Assembly: GCF_000525795.1 (NCBI RefSeq)
Contig: NZ_AOCG01000007.1
Span: forward strand, 1-64,000
DNA: 64,000 nt
DNA from: Listeria aquatica FSL S10-1188
Lineage (GTDB): Bacteria > Bacillota > Bacilli > Lactobacillales > Listeriaceae
Reading direction: 5' to 3'
The notes beneath the pieces were generated by a model that was not told the origin of the DNA, searched no databases, and worked only from the letters and a program-made list of their open reading frames with translations. Shown one piece after another: positions 42,428 through 53,806 of the stretch (positions within the stretch are counted from its first letter, which is position 1; the number at the start of each line of letters is the position of its first letter). Both the position numbers and the translations under genes were made by a program.

Positions 42428-45400
42428 ATGAAGAAGCTTGGGATGCCGGAGCCGCATGGACTTTACGATCCACGTGATGAACACGATGCTTGCGGAATTG
42501 GTTTTGTGGCGAATGTAAAAAATAAGTCAAGCCATAAAATTGTAACAGACGGGATTCATATGCTTGGCCAGTTGAAACACCGCGGTGGTGAAGTTGGCGG
42601 TGATACGGGCGATGGGGCAGGAATTCTACTTGAAATTTCGGATTCATTTTTCCGAAAAGTTTGCGGTAACCTTGGAATCGTGCTTCCTAGGCGTCACCAC
42701 TATGCGATTGGAATGCTGAATTTCCCTAAATCTGAATCCGAGCGAAAGCGCTTGATGGAAAAACTTGTCACGATCATTGATGAAGCTGGGCAAACTTTCT
42801 TAGGATTTCGGGCACTACCTGTTGATTCAAGTCAAATTGGTGAGCGTGCTCGGAAAAAGGAGCCAGCCATTTATCAAGTTTTTATCGAGAAAGAAGCTAA
42901 TTTAACGGAACGTGCATTTGAACGGGAGCTCTATGTGATACGTCGCCGAATTGAAAATTTTGCACAAAATGATGCCGAAATCAAAGAAACTTTTTATGTC
43001 CCAAGTTTGTCGACGCGGACGATTATTTATAAAGGAATGCTTACCCCAGAACAAATTAGCGCTTATTACCTAGATTTGGCAGATCCAGCGTATACTTCGG
43101 CATTTGCGCTAGTTCATTCGCGCTTTTCAACGAATACGTTTCCAAGCTGGGAGCGGGCGCACCCGTATCGTTATTTGGTACACAACGGAGAAATCAACAC
43201 TCAGCGTGGGAATATCAACTGGATGAAGGCTCGTGAAAAGCGAGTGAAAAGTGCTCTTTTACAGGAAAAACTCGAATTTGTCCAACCTATCATTGATGAA
43301 AGGGGGAGCGATTCCGCTACGCTCGATAACGCACTTGAATTCCTTGTTCAAACCGGGCGCAGTTTGCCCCACGCGGCGATGATGTTAATTCCAGAACCTT
43401 GGGATAAAAACGAGCAGTTAAAAGACTATAAGCGAGACTTCTATGCGTATCATGCAACGCTCATGGAGCCTTGGGATGGTCCCACTTCAATTTCCTTCAC
43501 TGATGGACGGGTGATCGGTACGATTCTCGATAGAAACGGACTGCGCCCCGCGCGCTACTATGAAACGAAGGATCACACAATCATTTATTCTTCTGAAACA
43601 GGTGTGATCCCTGTTGAACCTGAGGATATCATAAAAAAAAGAAATCGTTGGCGCTGGCGAAATGCTGTTGATTGATCTTGAAGAAGGACGAATCATTTCA
43701 GATGAAGAATTGAAACAAAAAATTATGCACGAAGCTCCGTACCGGGAGTGGCTCGATAATCATTTAACAGATTTAAAGGAACTCACTAAAAAGGAAAATT
43801 TGCCTTCTGAAAAATATGAGCATGCGGAATTACTCAAGCTTCAACAAGCATTTGGCTATACGCAAGATGAACTCAATAAAATTTTAATTCCGATGGTTGT
43901 AGAAAAAAAAAGATCCAACAGGGGCAATGGGTTATGATGCTCCACTTGCCGTTCTTTCGAATCGCCCACAGCTCCTCTTTCATTACTTTAAGCAATTATT
44001 TGCCCAAGTGACGAATCCACCGATTGACGGGTTGCGGGAGCAAGCGGTGATCTCGACGATGACACTTTTGGGCGATGAAGGGAATATTCTTGAGCCAAGT
44101 GGCGAAAATGCCAACAGAATCCGTTTAACGACCCCTGTGCTTTCTCGCCTTGAGTTTGAGGCCCTTAAAAATCAAACGAAATTTAGCACAAAAACAACGG
44201 TTCTAAAGATTCTTTTCCGTCCTGAGGAACGAAACGAGCTGGATGAAGTTTTGGCACGGCTTTTTGAAGAGGCTAGAGTCGCGATTGAAGAGAGCGGGAG
44301 TTCTTTACTTATTTTGACGGATGAAGGGGTCGGCGAGGAGTGGATCGGGATCCCTGCGCTTCTTGCGGCAAGCGGCTTGCATCACTATTTAACACGTCTC
44401 GGTTTACGTACTAAAGCGAGTATTATTGTAAAAACGGCGGAAGCGCGCGATGTGCACCATACAGCGCTTTTAATCGGTTACGGTGCAGATGCCGTTTTCC
44501 CTTACTTGGCGATTGAGCTGTTTCACAGTCAAATTGAACGCGGTCGAATCGAAGGTTTTAGTCATGCGGAAGCTGAAACACGTTATCTTGAAGCGCTAAC
44601 GGATGGGCTTTTAAAAGTGATGTCCAAGATGGGTATTTCTACCGTGCAAAGCTATCGTGGCGCACAAATTTTTGAGGCGATCGGTCTTTCTAAAGAAGTG
44701 ATTGAAAAGTATTTTACGGGGACGGCGAGCAAACTTTCAGGGATTCCGCTTGCCGTGATTGCAGAAGAAGCCTGGTTACGCCACCGGAAAGCTTTTCATG
44801 CACAAGGTGTAGATAGTAAGACGCTAGATTCAGGTGGTGAGTATCAATACCGAGCAAACGGCGGCGAATATCATGTGTTTAACCCACTTGCGATTCATTC
44901 ATTGCAACGAGCAACACGCGAAGGTGATCAGGAAGCTTACGAACTTTACCGAGATTTAATGGAAAATCACAATCAAGCGTTCTTGCGGGGCCTTTTGAAG
45001 CTAGAAACGGGGAGAAAGCCTATCTCACTTGATGAGGTGGAGCCGGAAGAAAGTCTCTTCAAACGCTTTAAAACGGGTGCAATGAGTTATGGCTCGATCA
45101 GCCAAGAAGCACATGAAGCCCTCGCGATTGCGATGAACCGGATCGGCGGGAAAAGTAACAGCGGGGAAGGCGGAGAAGATCCAGCGCGTTTTATCCAAAA
45201 TGCGAATGGAGACTCAAAACGCAGTGCGATTAAGCAAGTCGCTTCTGGTCGCTTTGGAGTGTCTAGCCACTACCTCGTTCATGCATCGGAATTGCAAATC
45301 AAAATGGCACAAGGCGCGAAACCAGGGGAAGGTGGGCACCTTCCTGGTGGTAAAGTCTATCCTTGGATATCAAAAACGCGTGGTTCAACAACAGGAGTGG

Positions 45401-47025
45401 GGCTCATTTCCCCACCGCCTCACCATGATATTTATTCCATCGAGGATCTTTCCCAATTGATTTTCGATTTAAAAAACGCGAATCCAAGTGCGCGAGTTAG
45501 TGTGAAATTAGTTTCTAAAACAGGCGTTGGAACGATTGCGGCTGGGGTGGCTAAAGGAAAAGCAGATGTGATTTCTGTAAGTGGCTATGAAGGGGGCACT
45601 GGCGCGGCAGCAAGAAGTAGTATTCGTCATGCCGGTTTACCTTGGGAAATTGGACTTGCGGAAGTGCAGCAAACCTTAATTTTAAATGATTTACGAAATA
45701 AAGTAGTGCTTGAAACGGATGGGAAGTTGATGACAGGGAAAGATGTCTTAGTTGCGGCCATGCTTGGCGCAGAAGAATTTGGCTTTGCAACGGCGCCACT
45801 TGTGACTTTGGGATGCGTTATGATGCGGGTTTGTCACATGGATACTTGTCCGGTTGGGGTCGCTACTCAAAATCCAGAATTAAGAAAGAAATTTGCTGGA
45901 TCGGCGGATTATGTTGTTCAGTTTTTCAAATTTATCGCAGGAGAAATGCGGCAGTTGATGGCTGAACTTGGTGTTCGAAATTTGGATGAAATTATTGGGC
46001 ACAAAGAATATCTTAAAGAAACGGTGCGTAAACAGGAACATTGGAAAGCGAAGTATCTCGATTTTTCCAATTTACTCTATACGGATGCATTTTACCAAGC
46101 GGCCGATCAATTTTGTACGAAAGGTCAGAATCATCAGCTGGAGGAAACTTTGGATGAGCGCTTCTTGCGATCAGCGGCTGAACCGGCGCTCCGATCGGGT
46201 GAAAAAGTGGAACAAAGTTTCGTAATTCATAACATCGACCGAGCAGTGGGAACGATAGTGGGGTCAGAAATCAGCAAGAAATACGGCGAGGCGGGACTTC
46301 CAGACGATACGATTCGTTTTACATTTAAAGGGTCTGCTGGGCAAAGCTTCGGCGCATTTGCTCCAAAAGGCATGACGCTTCGTGTAGAAGGTGATACCAA
46401 TGACTATTTTGGAAAAGGTCTTTCAGGTGGGAAATTGATTGCATTTCATGACGCGCGAACTCCTGTTGATCCGCATTCATCTGCAATTGCTGGGAATGTC
46501 GTGCTATATGGTGCGACTCTCGGGGAAGCTTATCTTGCTGGAAAAGCGGGTGCACGTTTTGCGGTTCGAAATAGCGGGGCGGAAGCGGTTGTTGAAGGTA
46601 TTGGAGATAATGGCTGCGAATATATGACTGGCGGAGCGGTAGTTGTCCTTGGTGACATTGGTGCGAATTTTGCTGCGGGAATGAGCGGAGGAATCGCTTA
46701 TCTCTACGCAAAGGATTTTGCTACGCTTGAAGGAAAAATAAATCCAGAACTGGTTAGTGTAAGGAGTCAGTTCGCTCAAAGTGAACAAGCGAAATTACGT
46801 GATTTATTAGAGCGACATGTGGAGGCAACGGGAAGCGAGATGGCTCGCGCTATTTTGCTTGATTTTGAATCAGAAGTGAACAACTTCGTATATGTAATCC
46901 CGACTGAGTATGAGGCGATGCGCAAGCGGATTGCGGATTTGACGGAACGATTTGATGACGCCGAGGAAGCAGAGCTCGCGGCTTTTTATGAAAGCACAAG
47001 AGAGAATGCGAAACAGGTTCGTTAG
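42428..47025 (+). CDS. gltB: glutamate synthase large subunit (two poly-A frameshifts)
   Basis: The large GOGAT subunit makes glutamate from glutamine and 2-oxoglutarate. A short propeptide precedes the N-terminal nucleophile Cys22 (EHDACGIGFVA). The frame breaks at the eight-A run 43633-43640 and the nine-A run 43903-43911; removing one A at each gives IIKKEIVGAGEMLLIDLEEG and VVEKKDPTGAMGYDAPLAVL. The full protein has about 1531 residues with the central domain, the FMN-binding synthase domain (EGGTGAA, GKLMTGKDV), the 3Fe-4S motif CVMMRVCHMDTCPVG and the C-terminal beta-helix. ATG 42428 follows AAGGAGG. Confidence 0.95.
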
Positions 47026-47042
47026 GAAAGGAGAGAACGAAA

Positions 47043-48512
47043 ATGGGAAAAGCGACGGGCTTTATGGAGTATGATCGAATTGAAACGCCAGTCAGGAAAC
47101 CAAAAGAACGGGTACGGGATTGGAATGAATATAGCTTGCCACTTGAAGAAGCGGATTTAAAGATTCAAGCTGCTCGCTGTATGGATTGTGGGGTTCCTTT
47201 TTGCAGCATTGGGATGGAAATTAAAAATGGGGTATCGGGATGCCCGCTCCATAATTTAATTCCGGAATGGAATGATGCGGTTTACCGGGGGGACTGGAAA
47301 GAGGCACTTGAGCTTTTGCTTAAAACAAATAACTTTCCGGAATTCACTGGGCGTGTTTGTCCAGCTCCTTGTGAAGGGAGTTGTACGGTAGCCATTTCGG
47401 AACCGGCAGTGGGAATTAAGTCCATTGAACGGGCTATTATTGACCGAGGGTTTGCTGAAGGTTGGATTAAGCCGACTCCACCGAAAGTGCGGACGGAAAA
47501 GAAAATTGGAGTGATTGGTTCTGGGCCAGCAGGTCTTGCTTGTGCCGATCAGCTCAATCAAGCGGGGCATACTGTTACGGTGTTCGAAAAAAGTGATCGT
47601 ATTGGTGGGCTTTTAATGTATGGTATCCCAACGATGAAGCTGGATAAAGAAAGTGTATCAAGACGCGTCCAATTGCTTGAAGCAGAAGGGATTCGTTTTG
47701 TGACTAATGTGGACTGCGGGAAGGATCTTTCTTTTCAGGAATTGAAACGGGATTTCGATGCACTCGTTTTGGCAACTGGTGCTGGGAAGCCACGTGAAGT
47801 GGCTGTCCCAAATCGTGATAGTAAAGGGATTCATTTGGCAGTGCCATATTTAACGGCGAGTATTCGGGATTTGCTTTTAAATAAAACGGAACAGTCGCTT
47901 TCGGCTGCTGGAAAAAGAGTGATTATTATCGGCGGTGGAGACACGGGAGCAGACTGTGTAGCAACAGCGCTTCGTCAAGGAGCAAAATCTATTTTGCAGT
48001 TGGGAAGGCGCGGAAAGCTTGAGGAAGAACGATCGGAAAATAATCCTTGGCCGGAATACCCCCATGTTTTTCAAATGGACTATGCCCACAAAGAAGCAGA
48101 AGCAGTGTACGGAATGGATCCGCGTGAATATTTGCTAAGTCCAGTGAGTTTTGTAAAGAATGAGGCTTGTGAAGTGACGGGGATCCGGACGGTGCAAGTT
48201 GAACGAGATGAGGAGACTAAACGCTACCGAGAAGTGCCAAATTCAGAACGCATTTTGGATGCGGATATGGTGTTAATTGCGGCGGGCTTTGAAGGAGCGG
48301 AAGATGCGATTTTCGAAAACTTTAAGGTGAAGAAGACGAAGCAACAGACAATTGAAGCAGCGAAGGGATTTTACAGAACAAGCGAAGAAGGAATTTTTGC
48401 TTGTGGGGATGCTCGCTATGGTCAAAGTCTTGTTGTAACGGCTATTGCAGAAGGTCGTGAAGCGGCAAGGGAAGTGGATTTTTATTTGATGGGAGAAACT
48501 TTTTTACCGTGA
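47043..48512 (+). CDS. gltD: glutamate synthase small subunit GltD
   Basis: GltD passes electrons from NADPH to the large subunit. The 489-residue protein starts with an Fe-S cysteine region (AARCMDCGVPFC, GCPLHNLIPEWND, CPAPCEGSC) and then has a FAD site GVIGSGPAGLACADQL and an NAD(P)H site IIGGGDTGADCVATALRQG. The C-terminal IFACGDARYGQSLVVTAIAEGR is typical. It lies 17 bases after gltB. Confidence 0.96.
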   Translation: MGKATGFMEYDRIETPVRKPKERVRDWNEYSLPLEEADLKIQAARCMDCGVPFCSIGMEIKNGVSGCPLHNLIPEWNDAVYRGDWKEALELLLKTNNFPEFTGRVCPAPCEGSCTVAISEPAVGIKSIERAIIDRGFAEGWIKPTPPKVRTEKKIGVIGSGPAGLACADQLNQAGHTVTVFEKSDRIGGLLMYGIPTMKLDKESVSRRVQLLEAEGIRFVTNVDCGKDLSFQELKRDFDALVLATGAGKPREVAVPNRDSKGIHLAVPYLTASIRDLLLNKTEQSLSAAGKRVIIIGGGDTGADCVATALRQGAKSILQLGRRGKLEEERSENNPWPEYPHVFQMDYAHKEAEAVYGMDPREYLLSPVSFVKNEACEVTGIRTVQVERDEETKRYREVPNSERILDADMVLIAAGFEGAEDAIFENFKVKKTKQQTIEAAKGFYRTSEEGIFACGDARYGQSLVVTAIAEGREAAREVDFYLMGETFLP

Positions 48513-48535
48513 GGCGGAAGAAAGATAAAGGGATA

Positions 48536-48576
48536 GCGGGCACTTGGAAGCGGAAGGCTTTTAGTGTCCGTTTTTC
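48536..48576 (+). terminator. gltBD terminator
   Basis: CGGGCACT (48537-48544) pairs with AGTGTCCG (48563-48570), with one G-U pair, followed by five T. Confidence 0.7.
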
Positions 48577-48641
48577 TTGCGGGTAAAAAAAGCTTTTTTA
48601 GGTTATACTAAAGGGGAAATGAATGATTGGGGGAGCGAATT

Positions 48642-49631
48642 ATGCTAAAACTTGGAATAGTTGGGACGAATTGGATTACAGATTCTTTTATTGATGGGGC
48701 TACGCGCTCAGGAGAATGGGAACTACGAGCGGTCTACTCACGAACGATGGAAAAAGCGGCAGACTTTGCTAAAAAATATGGAGCGACACAAGAACTTTTT
48801 ACAGATATTGGAAGTATGGCGCTTAGTGATGCGATTGATGGGGTTTATATTGCTTCGCCTAATGGCCTGCATTTTGAGCATGCGCTTCAATTTTTGAAGT
48901 CTGGCAAGCATGTGATTGTTGAAAAACCTATTTTTTCAACGGTTCGTGAACTTTCCGAGGCACACCAAGTTGCGAAAGAAAATGACGTCTTTTTATTTGA
49001 AGCAGCTCGGCACATTCAAGAACCAAACTTTAAAATTTTACAGGAAAATCTTGGAAAAGTGGGTAAATTGCACGGGGCTACGCTTGCTTACATGAAATAT
49101 TCTTCACGGTATGATCAGGTGCTTTCTGGGCAAGAACCGAATATTTTCTCGTTACATTTTTCAGGAGGATCGCTTACGGATCTTGGTGTTTATCCACTTT
49201 ATTCTGCGGTTGCGCTGTTTGGGGAACCAAAAGCAGCTCATTACTTTGCAACAAAAATGCGGACGGGTGTTGATGCGAATGGACCTATTATTTTGGAATA
49301 TGGGGATTTTAATGTCACAATCATTCAAGGGAAAAACTCAACGTCATTTTTAAATAGTGAGATTTATGGTGAAAAAGGCACGCTTTTGATTGAACCTCTT
49401 ACCTCGATTGAAAAGTTGTCATTTCACGGAAATCACGGCGAAGAAGTGCTTGAACTGGCTGAGCCGATCGTTGAAAATGATATGCAGTTTGAAGCGGGCC
49501 GTTTTGCTAAAATTATTGAAAAAAAAGATCAAAGTGCTTATGAGGCGCTTCGGGATTTAAGTATACAGGTTTTAAAACTTTCAAATGAACTTCGCCATCA
49601 AAATGATATTTATTTCGATGCAGAAAAGTAA
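48642..49631 (+). CDS. Gfo/Idh/MocA family oxidoreductase
   Basis: The 329-residue NAD(P)-dependent oxidoreductase has the N-terminal Rossmann motif LGIVGTNWITDSF (usually GxGxxG; here the middle glycine is replaced), the SPNGLHFEHAL segment and the conserved VIVEKPIF, with the catalytic-region Lys near residue 95. The C-terminal domain reads GGSLTDLGVYPLYSAVALFG. It probably acts on a sugar or polyol; the substrate is unknown. ATG 48642 follows GGGGGAG. It is a single gene with its own terminator before it. Confidence 0.88.
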   Translation: MLKLGIVGTNWITDSFIDGATRSGEWELRAVYSRTMEKAADFAKKYGATQELFTDIGSMALSDAIDGVYIASPNGLHFEHALQFLKSGKHVIVEKPIFSTVRELSEAHQVAKENDVFLFEAARHIQEPNFKILQENLGKVGKLHGATLAYMKYSSRYDQVLSGQEPNIFSLHFSGGSLTDLGVYPLYSAVALFGEPKAAHYFATKMRTGVDANGPIILEYGDFNVTIIQGKNSTSFLNSEIYGEKGTLLIEPLTSIEKLSFHGNHGEEVLELAEPIVENDMQFEAGRFAKIIEKKDQSAYEALRDLSIQVLKLSNELRHQNDIYFDAEK

Positions 49632-49723
49632 GTAAACTCAGGTCGCTTTTCCTGAAAGAGGGGTGAAGCGACTTGTTTTTTGTGGTATGATGATGGAATG
49701 ATAGAAGAAAAAGGAGTATACGC

Positions 49724-50890
49724 ATGGAAGAGAATTTAATGGAGCGCTGGCAGAAGGCTTTTACGGCGAATGGTTTTGATGAGCCAACGGAGATTCAAAC
49801 AGCTCTTTACGGAGTGCTTAAAGCAGGAAGTGATGCGCTTGCGATTTCGCCAACTGGAACGGGGAAGACGGTTGCCTATACGCTTCCGATTCTTGAAAAA
49901 ATCGAAGCGAAACCGGAACTGCAGTGGCTTGTTCTCGCGCCAAGTCATGAACTTGTGATGCAAATTGCGGATGCGATCCGTTTGTTTTTAGATGCTGATA
50001 AGAAGATTTCTGTGATGCCAATTATTGGCGGGGCTAACATAAAAAGGCAACTCGAACGACTCAAGAAAAAGCCGCAAATTATTGTGGCTTCACCGGGACG
50101 GTTGCTAGAATTAATCGAACGAAAAAAAGTGAAGATGCACAGTGTGCAGGTGGTTACACTTGATGAGGCAGATCAGTTGTTAACAAAAGAAAATAGCCGG
50201 ATGACGATGGATATTGTCCGCCATGCGAAGCGGGATGTGCAGTTAGTGCTCGCTTCTGCGACGCGTCCTTTAGATCCGGATTGTTTTTTCAGGCAATTTG
50301 AGCGGGATCCCGTCGAAATGGAAGTGAAGCCGACATCGCGAGCAACGGAAAATGTAACGCATCTTTACATGGAAGTGGAAAATCGCGAGAAGGCGAGCTT
50401 GATACGGCGGATCGCTCAAGTGGAAGGGATGCAAGCACTTGTGTTTGTGCGCGATAAGCCGCGGATGGATATTTTGCTTGAAAAACTTCAATTTGATGGC
50501 GTTTCGGCTGCGGGGATTCATGGGGATTTACGTAAAGAAACCAGGCAAAAAGTATTGCGCGAATTTAAGGCAGGAAAGTTACAATATTTAGTAGTAACAG
50601 ATATTGCGGCTCGTGGTCTAGATATTCCAGATTTACCTTATGTGATTCAATATGATCTTGCGGAAAGTGCAAGGGAATACACACACCGGGCAGGAAGAAC
50701 GGGTCGGATGGGGAAAGCGGGAACGGTGCTGTCGTTTGTAAACCAACGGGAGCTTCGGTCGCTGAAGCAGTATTTGAAGGAGCTCGGAAAGTCAGCTCTT
50801 GCAGTTCGCTTTTTTGGCGGCAAGCTTGTTTCTCCAGAAGATGCAAAGGAAAACAAAGTGACAAAGAATACGAAGAAGAGAAACCGCTGA
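49724..50890 (+). CDS. DEAD-box RNA helicase, YfmL/CshD-like
   Basis: The 388-residue protein is a short DEAD-box helicase: Q motif near 22-26, motif I SPTGTGKT at 42-49, Ib SPGRL, motif II LDEADQLL, III SAT, and helicase C with VVTDIAARGLDIP and HRAGRTGRMGKAG. Its length and position match the lmo1722/YfmL group, linked to ribosome assembly and growth at low temperature. The C-terminal tail is short and basic (KENKVTKNTKKRNR). ATG 49724 follows AAAAGGAG. Confidence 0.92.
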   Translation: MEENLMERWQKAFTANGFDEPTEIQTALYGVLKAGSDALAISPTGTGKTVAYTLPILEKIEAKPELQWLVLAPSHELVMQIADAIRLFLDADKKISVMPIIGGANIKRQLERLKKKPQIIVASPGRLLELIERKKVKMHSVQVVTLDEADQLLTKENSRMTMDIVRHAKRDVQLVLASATRPLDPDCFFRQFERDPVEMEVKPTSRATENVTHLYMEVENREKASLIRRIAQVEGMQALVFVRDKPRMDILLEKLQFDGVSAAGIHGDLRKETRQKVLREFKAGKLQYLVVTDIAARGLDIPDLPYVIQYDLAESAREYTHRAGRTGRMGKAGTVLSFVNQRELRSLKQYLKELGKSALAVRFFGGKLVSPEDAKENKVTKNTKKRNR

Positions 50891-50904
50891 TTTGGCGGTT
50901 TTTT
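50879..50904 (+). terminator. terminator after DEAD-box helicase gene
   Basis: AACCGC (50881-50886) and GCGGTT (50894-50899) followed by a T-run; the stem overlaps the stop codon. Confidence 0.75.
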
Positions 50905-50922
50905 TCTTGCTTAAAAACGGCT

Positions 50923-50953
50923 ATTGCGACTTATGTGTGTAAAAGTGTATAAT
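50923..50953 (+). promoter_or_regulatory. promoter of levR-like gene
   Basis: TTGCGA (50923-50928) and TATAAT (50948-50953) with a 19-base spacer, longer than the usual 17. Confidence 0.45.
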
Positions 50954-50983
50954 GGGGGCATAGCGTTTAAAGGAGCGAAGAGG

Positions 50984-53664
50984 ATGGCGAGTAGAAAAGA
51001 GGAAGTTTTAGCCTTCTTAGATGAGCTGAATCAAAAAAACGACTGCGGTTGACGTAGCTAGTAAACTCAACATGGATCGTGCCAATGTCAGCCGTTATCT
51101 GAACGATTTGTTTAAAGAAAACAAGATCAAGAAGCTTCCAGGAAAACCTGTTTATTACGAAACTTTGAAAAATGCGCTTGCTGAAGCAAAACGCGAAAAA
51201 GGGGATGCAACGGCTTTTGATCGCTTGATCGGGTCGGATCAAAGTTTGAAGATCAGCATCCAGCAAGCGAAGGCGGCCATTCTTTATCCGCCGAATGGTT
51301 TACACACTTTAATTTTAGGAAAAACGGGAACAGGGAAATCTCTTTTTGCCGAATGCATGTATGAATTTGCTCGCGAATCGGCGGTGATCCCGCAAGATGC
51401 CCCGTTTATTTCTTTTAACTGTGCCGATTACGCTCAAAACCCGCAACTTTTATTTGGGCATATTTTTGGTGTCGTAAAAGGTGCTTATACAGGTGCGGAA
51501 GAAACACGTGATGGGCTTCTTGCGCAGGCTGATGGTGGAATTTTGTTCTTAGATGAGATTCATCGCTTGCCGCCAGAAGGGCAAGAAATGTTGTTTACGT
51601 TTATTGATAAGGGAGAGTTCAGGCCGCTTGGAGAAAGCTCGAAAGTGCACCGCGCACAAGTCGAGATCATTGGTGCGACAACGGAATCTCCAGATAATTT
51701 TTTACTTGAAACATTTACGCGGCGGATTCCCATGACGATTACTTTGCCGCAACTCGCTGAACGGAGCATGGAAGAGCGCTACCAGTTAGTGGAATTCTTT
51801 TTGAAGCAGGAAGCAAGGAGACTCAATCAGTCAATTCGTGTGCACCGGCAAGCTTTGATTGCGTTCTTGCTTTACCATGCAAGCGCAAACGTTGGGCAAC
51901 TGCAACGCGATTTGAAACTTGCTTGTGCAAAGGCTTTCTTGCATTATAAGACAAAAGCTGCCAATTATATTTTGATTGAGCAAGATGATTTACCCATTCA
52001 TGTTCAAAAAGGTTTACTACACATGAAGGATGAACCAGAAAAACTAAATCGTTTAATCGATGTGAATAAGACGATTTTCAAATTTGCTGATGCGAGTGAA
52101 CCGGGTCCAGATCTTGTAGTAGAAGTAGATGATGTTTATCAAGCGATTCAAGATCGCGCTGAGGAGTTGCTCAAAGAAGGGAAAGATGGTAGCGAGCTTG
52201 AAGCGGAACTTTATGTAGATGTCGATCAATACTTTCATGATTACATGGAGCAACTCCCTACGCAACAGACTGCGAAAGAAATCATTGATCCTGCTATTTG
52301 GGAGTTAACGGAAGCGGTTTATCACGTTGCGGAAAAACGGCTTGAGCGCAGTTATAATGATAAGATGAGGTTTGCTTTTGCGCTTCACTTGCAAAGTACA
52401 ATTGAGCGGATTCGAGAGCAAAAGCACATTGTGCATCCGGATTTGAATAACGTTCGAAAAAAAATATCCGAAGGAATTCCAAGCGGCAATTGAGCTTTCA
52501 GCGATGATTGAGCAAGCGCTTCAAATTGAAATTCCCTTTGATGAAATAGGCTTTTTAACCATGTTCTTGACGGCTGAAGTGGTGGATTCGATGTTTGTAA
52601 GCAGTGAAGCACAAGTGGAAGTTCTCGTATTGATGCATGGTCGAAGTACTGCAACAAGTATGGTTGAAACGGTCCAAGAGCTTCTTAGTATTGAAACGGG
52701 AACGGCCATTGATATGCCACTTACGATGGATGTCAAAACGATGTATGAAAAAGTGAAAAATCGTGTTTTGAAACTGGACCCGCAAAAAGGCTTGCTCATT
52801 TTATCCGACATGGGTTCTCTTGCTTCTTTTGGAAATATGTTGGTGGAAGAACTCGGGATTCGGACAAAAACAGTGACGATGACGAGCACGCCAGTTGTTT
52901 TAGAAGCAATTCGAAAAGCTTCACTCGGACGAGGGTTAGAGGATATTTATCAAAGCTGTCAGCAGCTATTTGAAAATAAATATAAAGCGCATGCGCTACG
53001 CGCTAAGCCGGTTAAAAATGCGGTTGTTTTGACTTGTTTTACGGGTGAAGGCGTTGCAGAACAGCTGCGGAAACGAATTGCCCCGATTATTGATGAAAGT
53101 AAAGTGGAGATTATCATTTTACAATTCTTGCATAAGGATGCTTTCCGTGAACGGATCGATCAATTGAAAGAGGAATTCCATATTCTAGCAATTATGGGTT
53201 CTGTTGAGTTTGAATATCAGGATATCCCGTTTTTCAGTGCGTTAGAAGTCTTTTCTGATGATGGCTTGGATATTGCGAAGCGAATTATCAGTGATGAAGT
53301 CCCTTATGAAAAATTGATTGCTTCTCTTTCGGGGAATCTTAAAGCAGTTGATTCTGTAGAGGATTTGGTTTACTTTTTGCGGAAGCTGATTTCGGAACTA
53401 CAAATTCAATTGAATTTGATTCTTGAACCTGGCGTTGATATTGGGATGATTTTACACATGGCGTTCTTGATTGAGCGGATGCGTCTTGGAGCAGTTGACC
53501 GGGAATTTCCTGACTTGAACGAATTTGCTAAAAAGCACTTGGTGGAAATGCAAGTGACACAACAAATGATGGAAAATGTGGAACGTGAATATCAAATTAC
53601 GGTTCCGCAATCTGAGATCGCGTATTTAACACAAATGATGCTCGCTAATCGAGTAGAAGCTTAA
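50984..53664 (+). CDS. LevR-type sigma-54 transcriptional activator (two poly-A frameshifts)
   Basis: ATG 50984, after AAAGGAG, starts a protein of about 892 residues once two extra A's are removed (runs at 51033-51039 and 52457-52464). In order: an N-terminal helix-turn-helix (to residue 60, [21 protein letters not shown]), an AAA+ sigma-54-contact domain with Walker A GKTGTGKS at about 112-119 and GAYTGA at about 166-171 (GAFTGA in most activators), a PRD domain, an EIIA-like domain ([18 protein letters not shown]), an EIIB-like region and a C-terminal PRD. The activity is therefore likely set by PTS phosphorylation. It probably drives the sigma-54 promoter at 53743. Confidence 0.92.
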
Positions 53665-53667
53665 ACT

Positions 53668-53696
53668 GTGAAGTGTGTAGCTTCTACACACTTCAC
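53668..53696. repeat. perfect 13-bp inverted repeat upstream of sigma-54 promoter
   Basis: GTGAAGTGTGTAG (53668-53680), three-base loop, CTACACACTTCAC (53684-53696). No T-run follows. The centre lies about 87 bases before the expected transcription start of the sigma-54 promoter, a position used by enhancer sites of LevR-type activators. It could also act as the hairpin of the levR 3' end. Confidence 0.7.
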
Positions 53697-53742
53697 CTTC
53701 TTGTAAAAAGAATCTAAAAACCTGGTGTGACGCTGTTTTCAT

Positions 53743-53758
53743 TGGCATAAAACTTGCA
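53743..53758 (+). promoter_or_regulatory. sigma-54 (-24/-12) promoter
   Basis: TGGCAT-AAAAC-TTGCA matches the sigma-54 consensus TGGCAY-N5-TTGCW, with GG at 53744-53745 and GC at 53756-53757 separated by ten bases. It stands 49 bases before the PTS IIB gene. Confidence 0.88.
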
Positions 53759-53806
53759 TTTAATATGAAATGAACAGTGAATCATCATTGTTGGAGGTAA
53801 AAAAGC

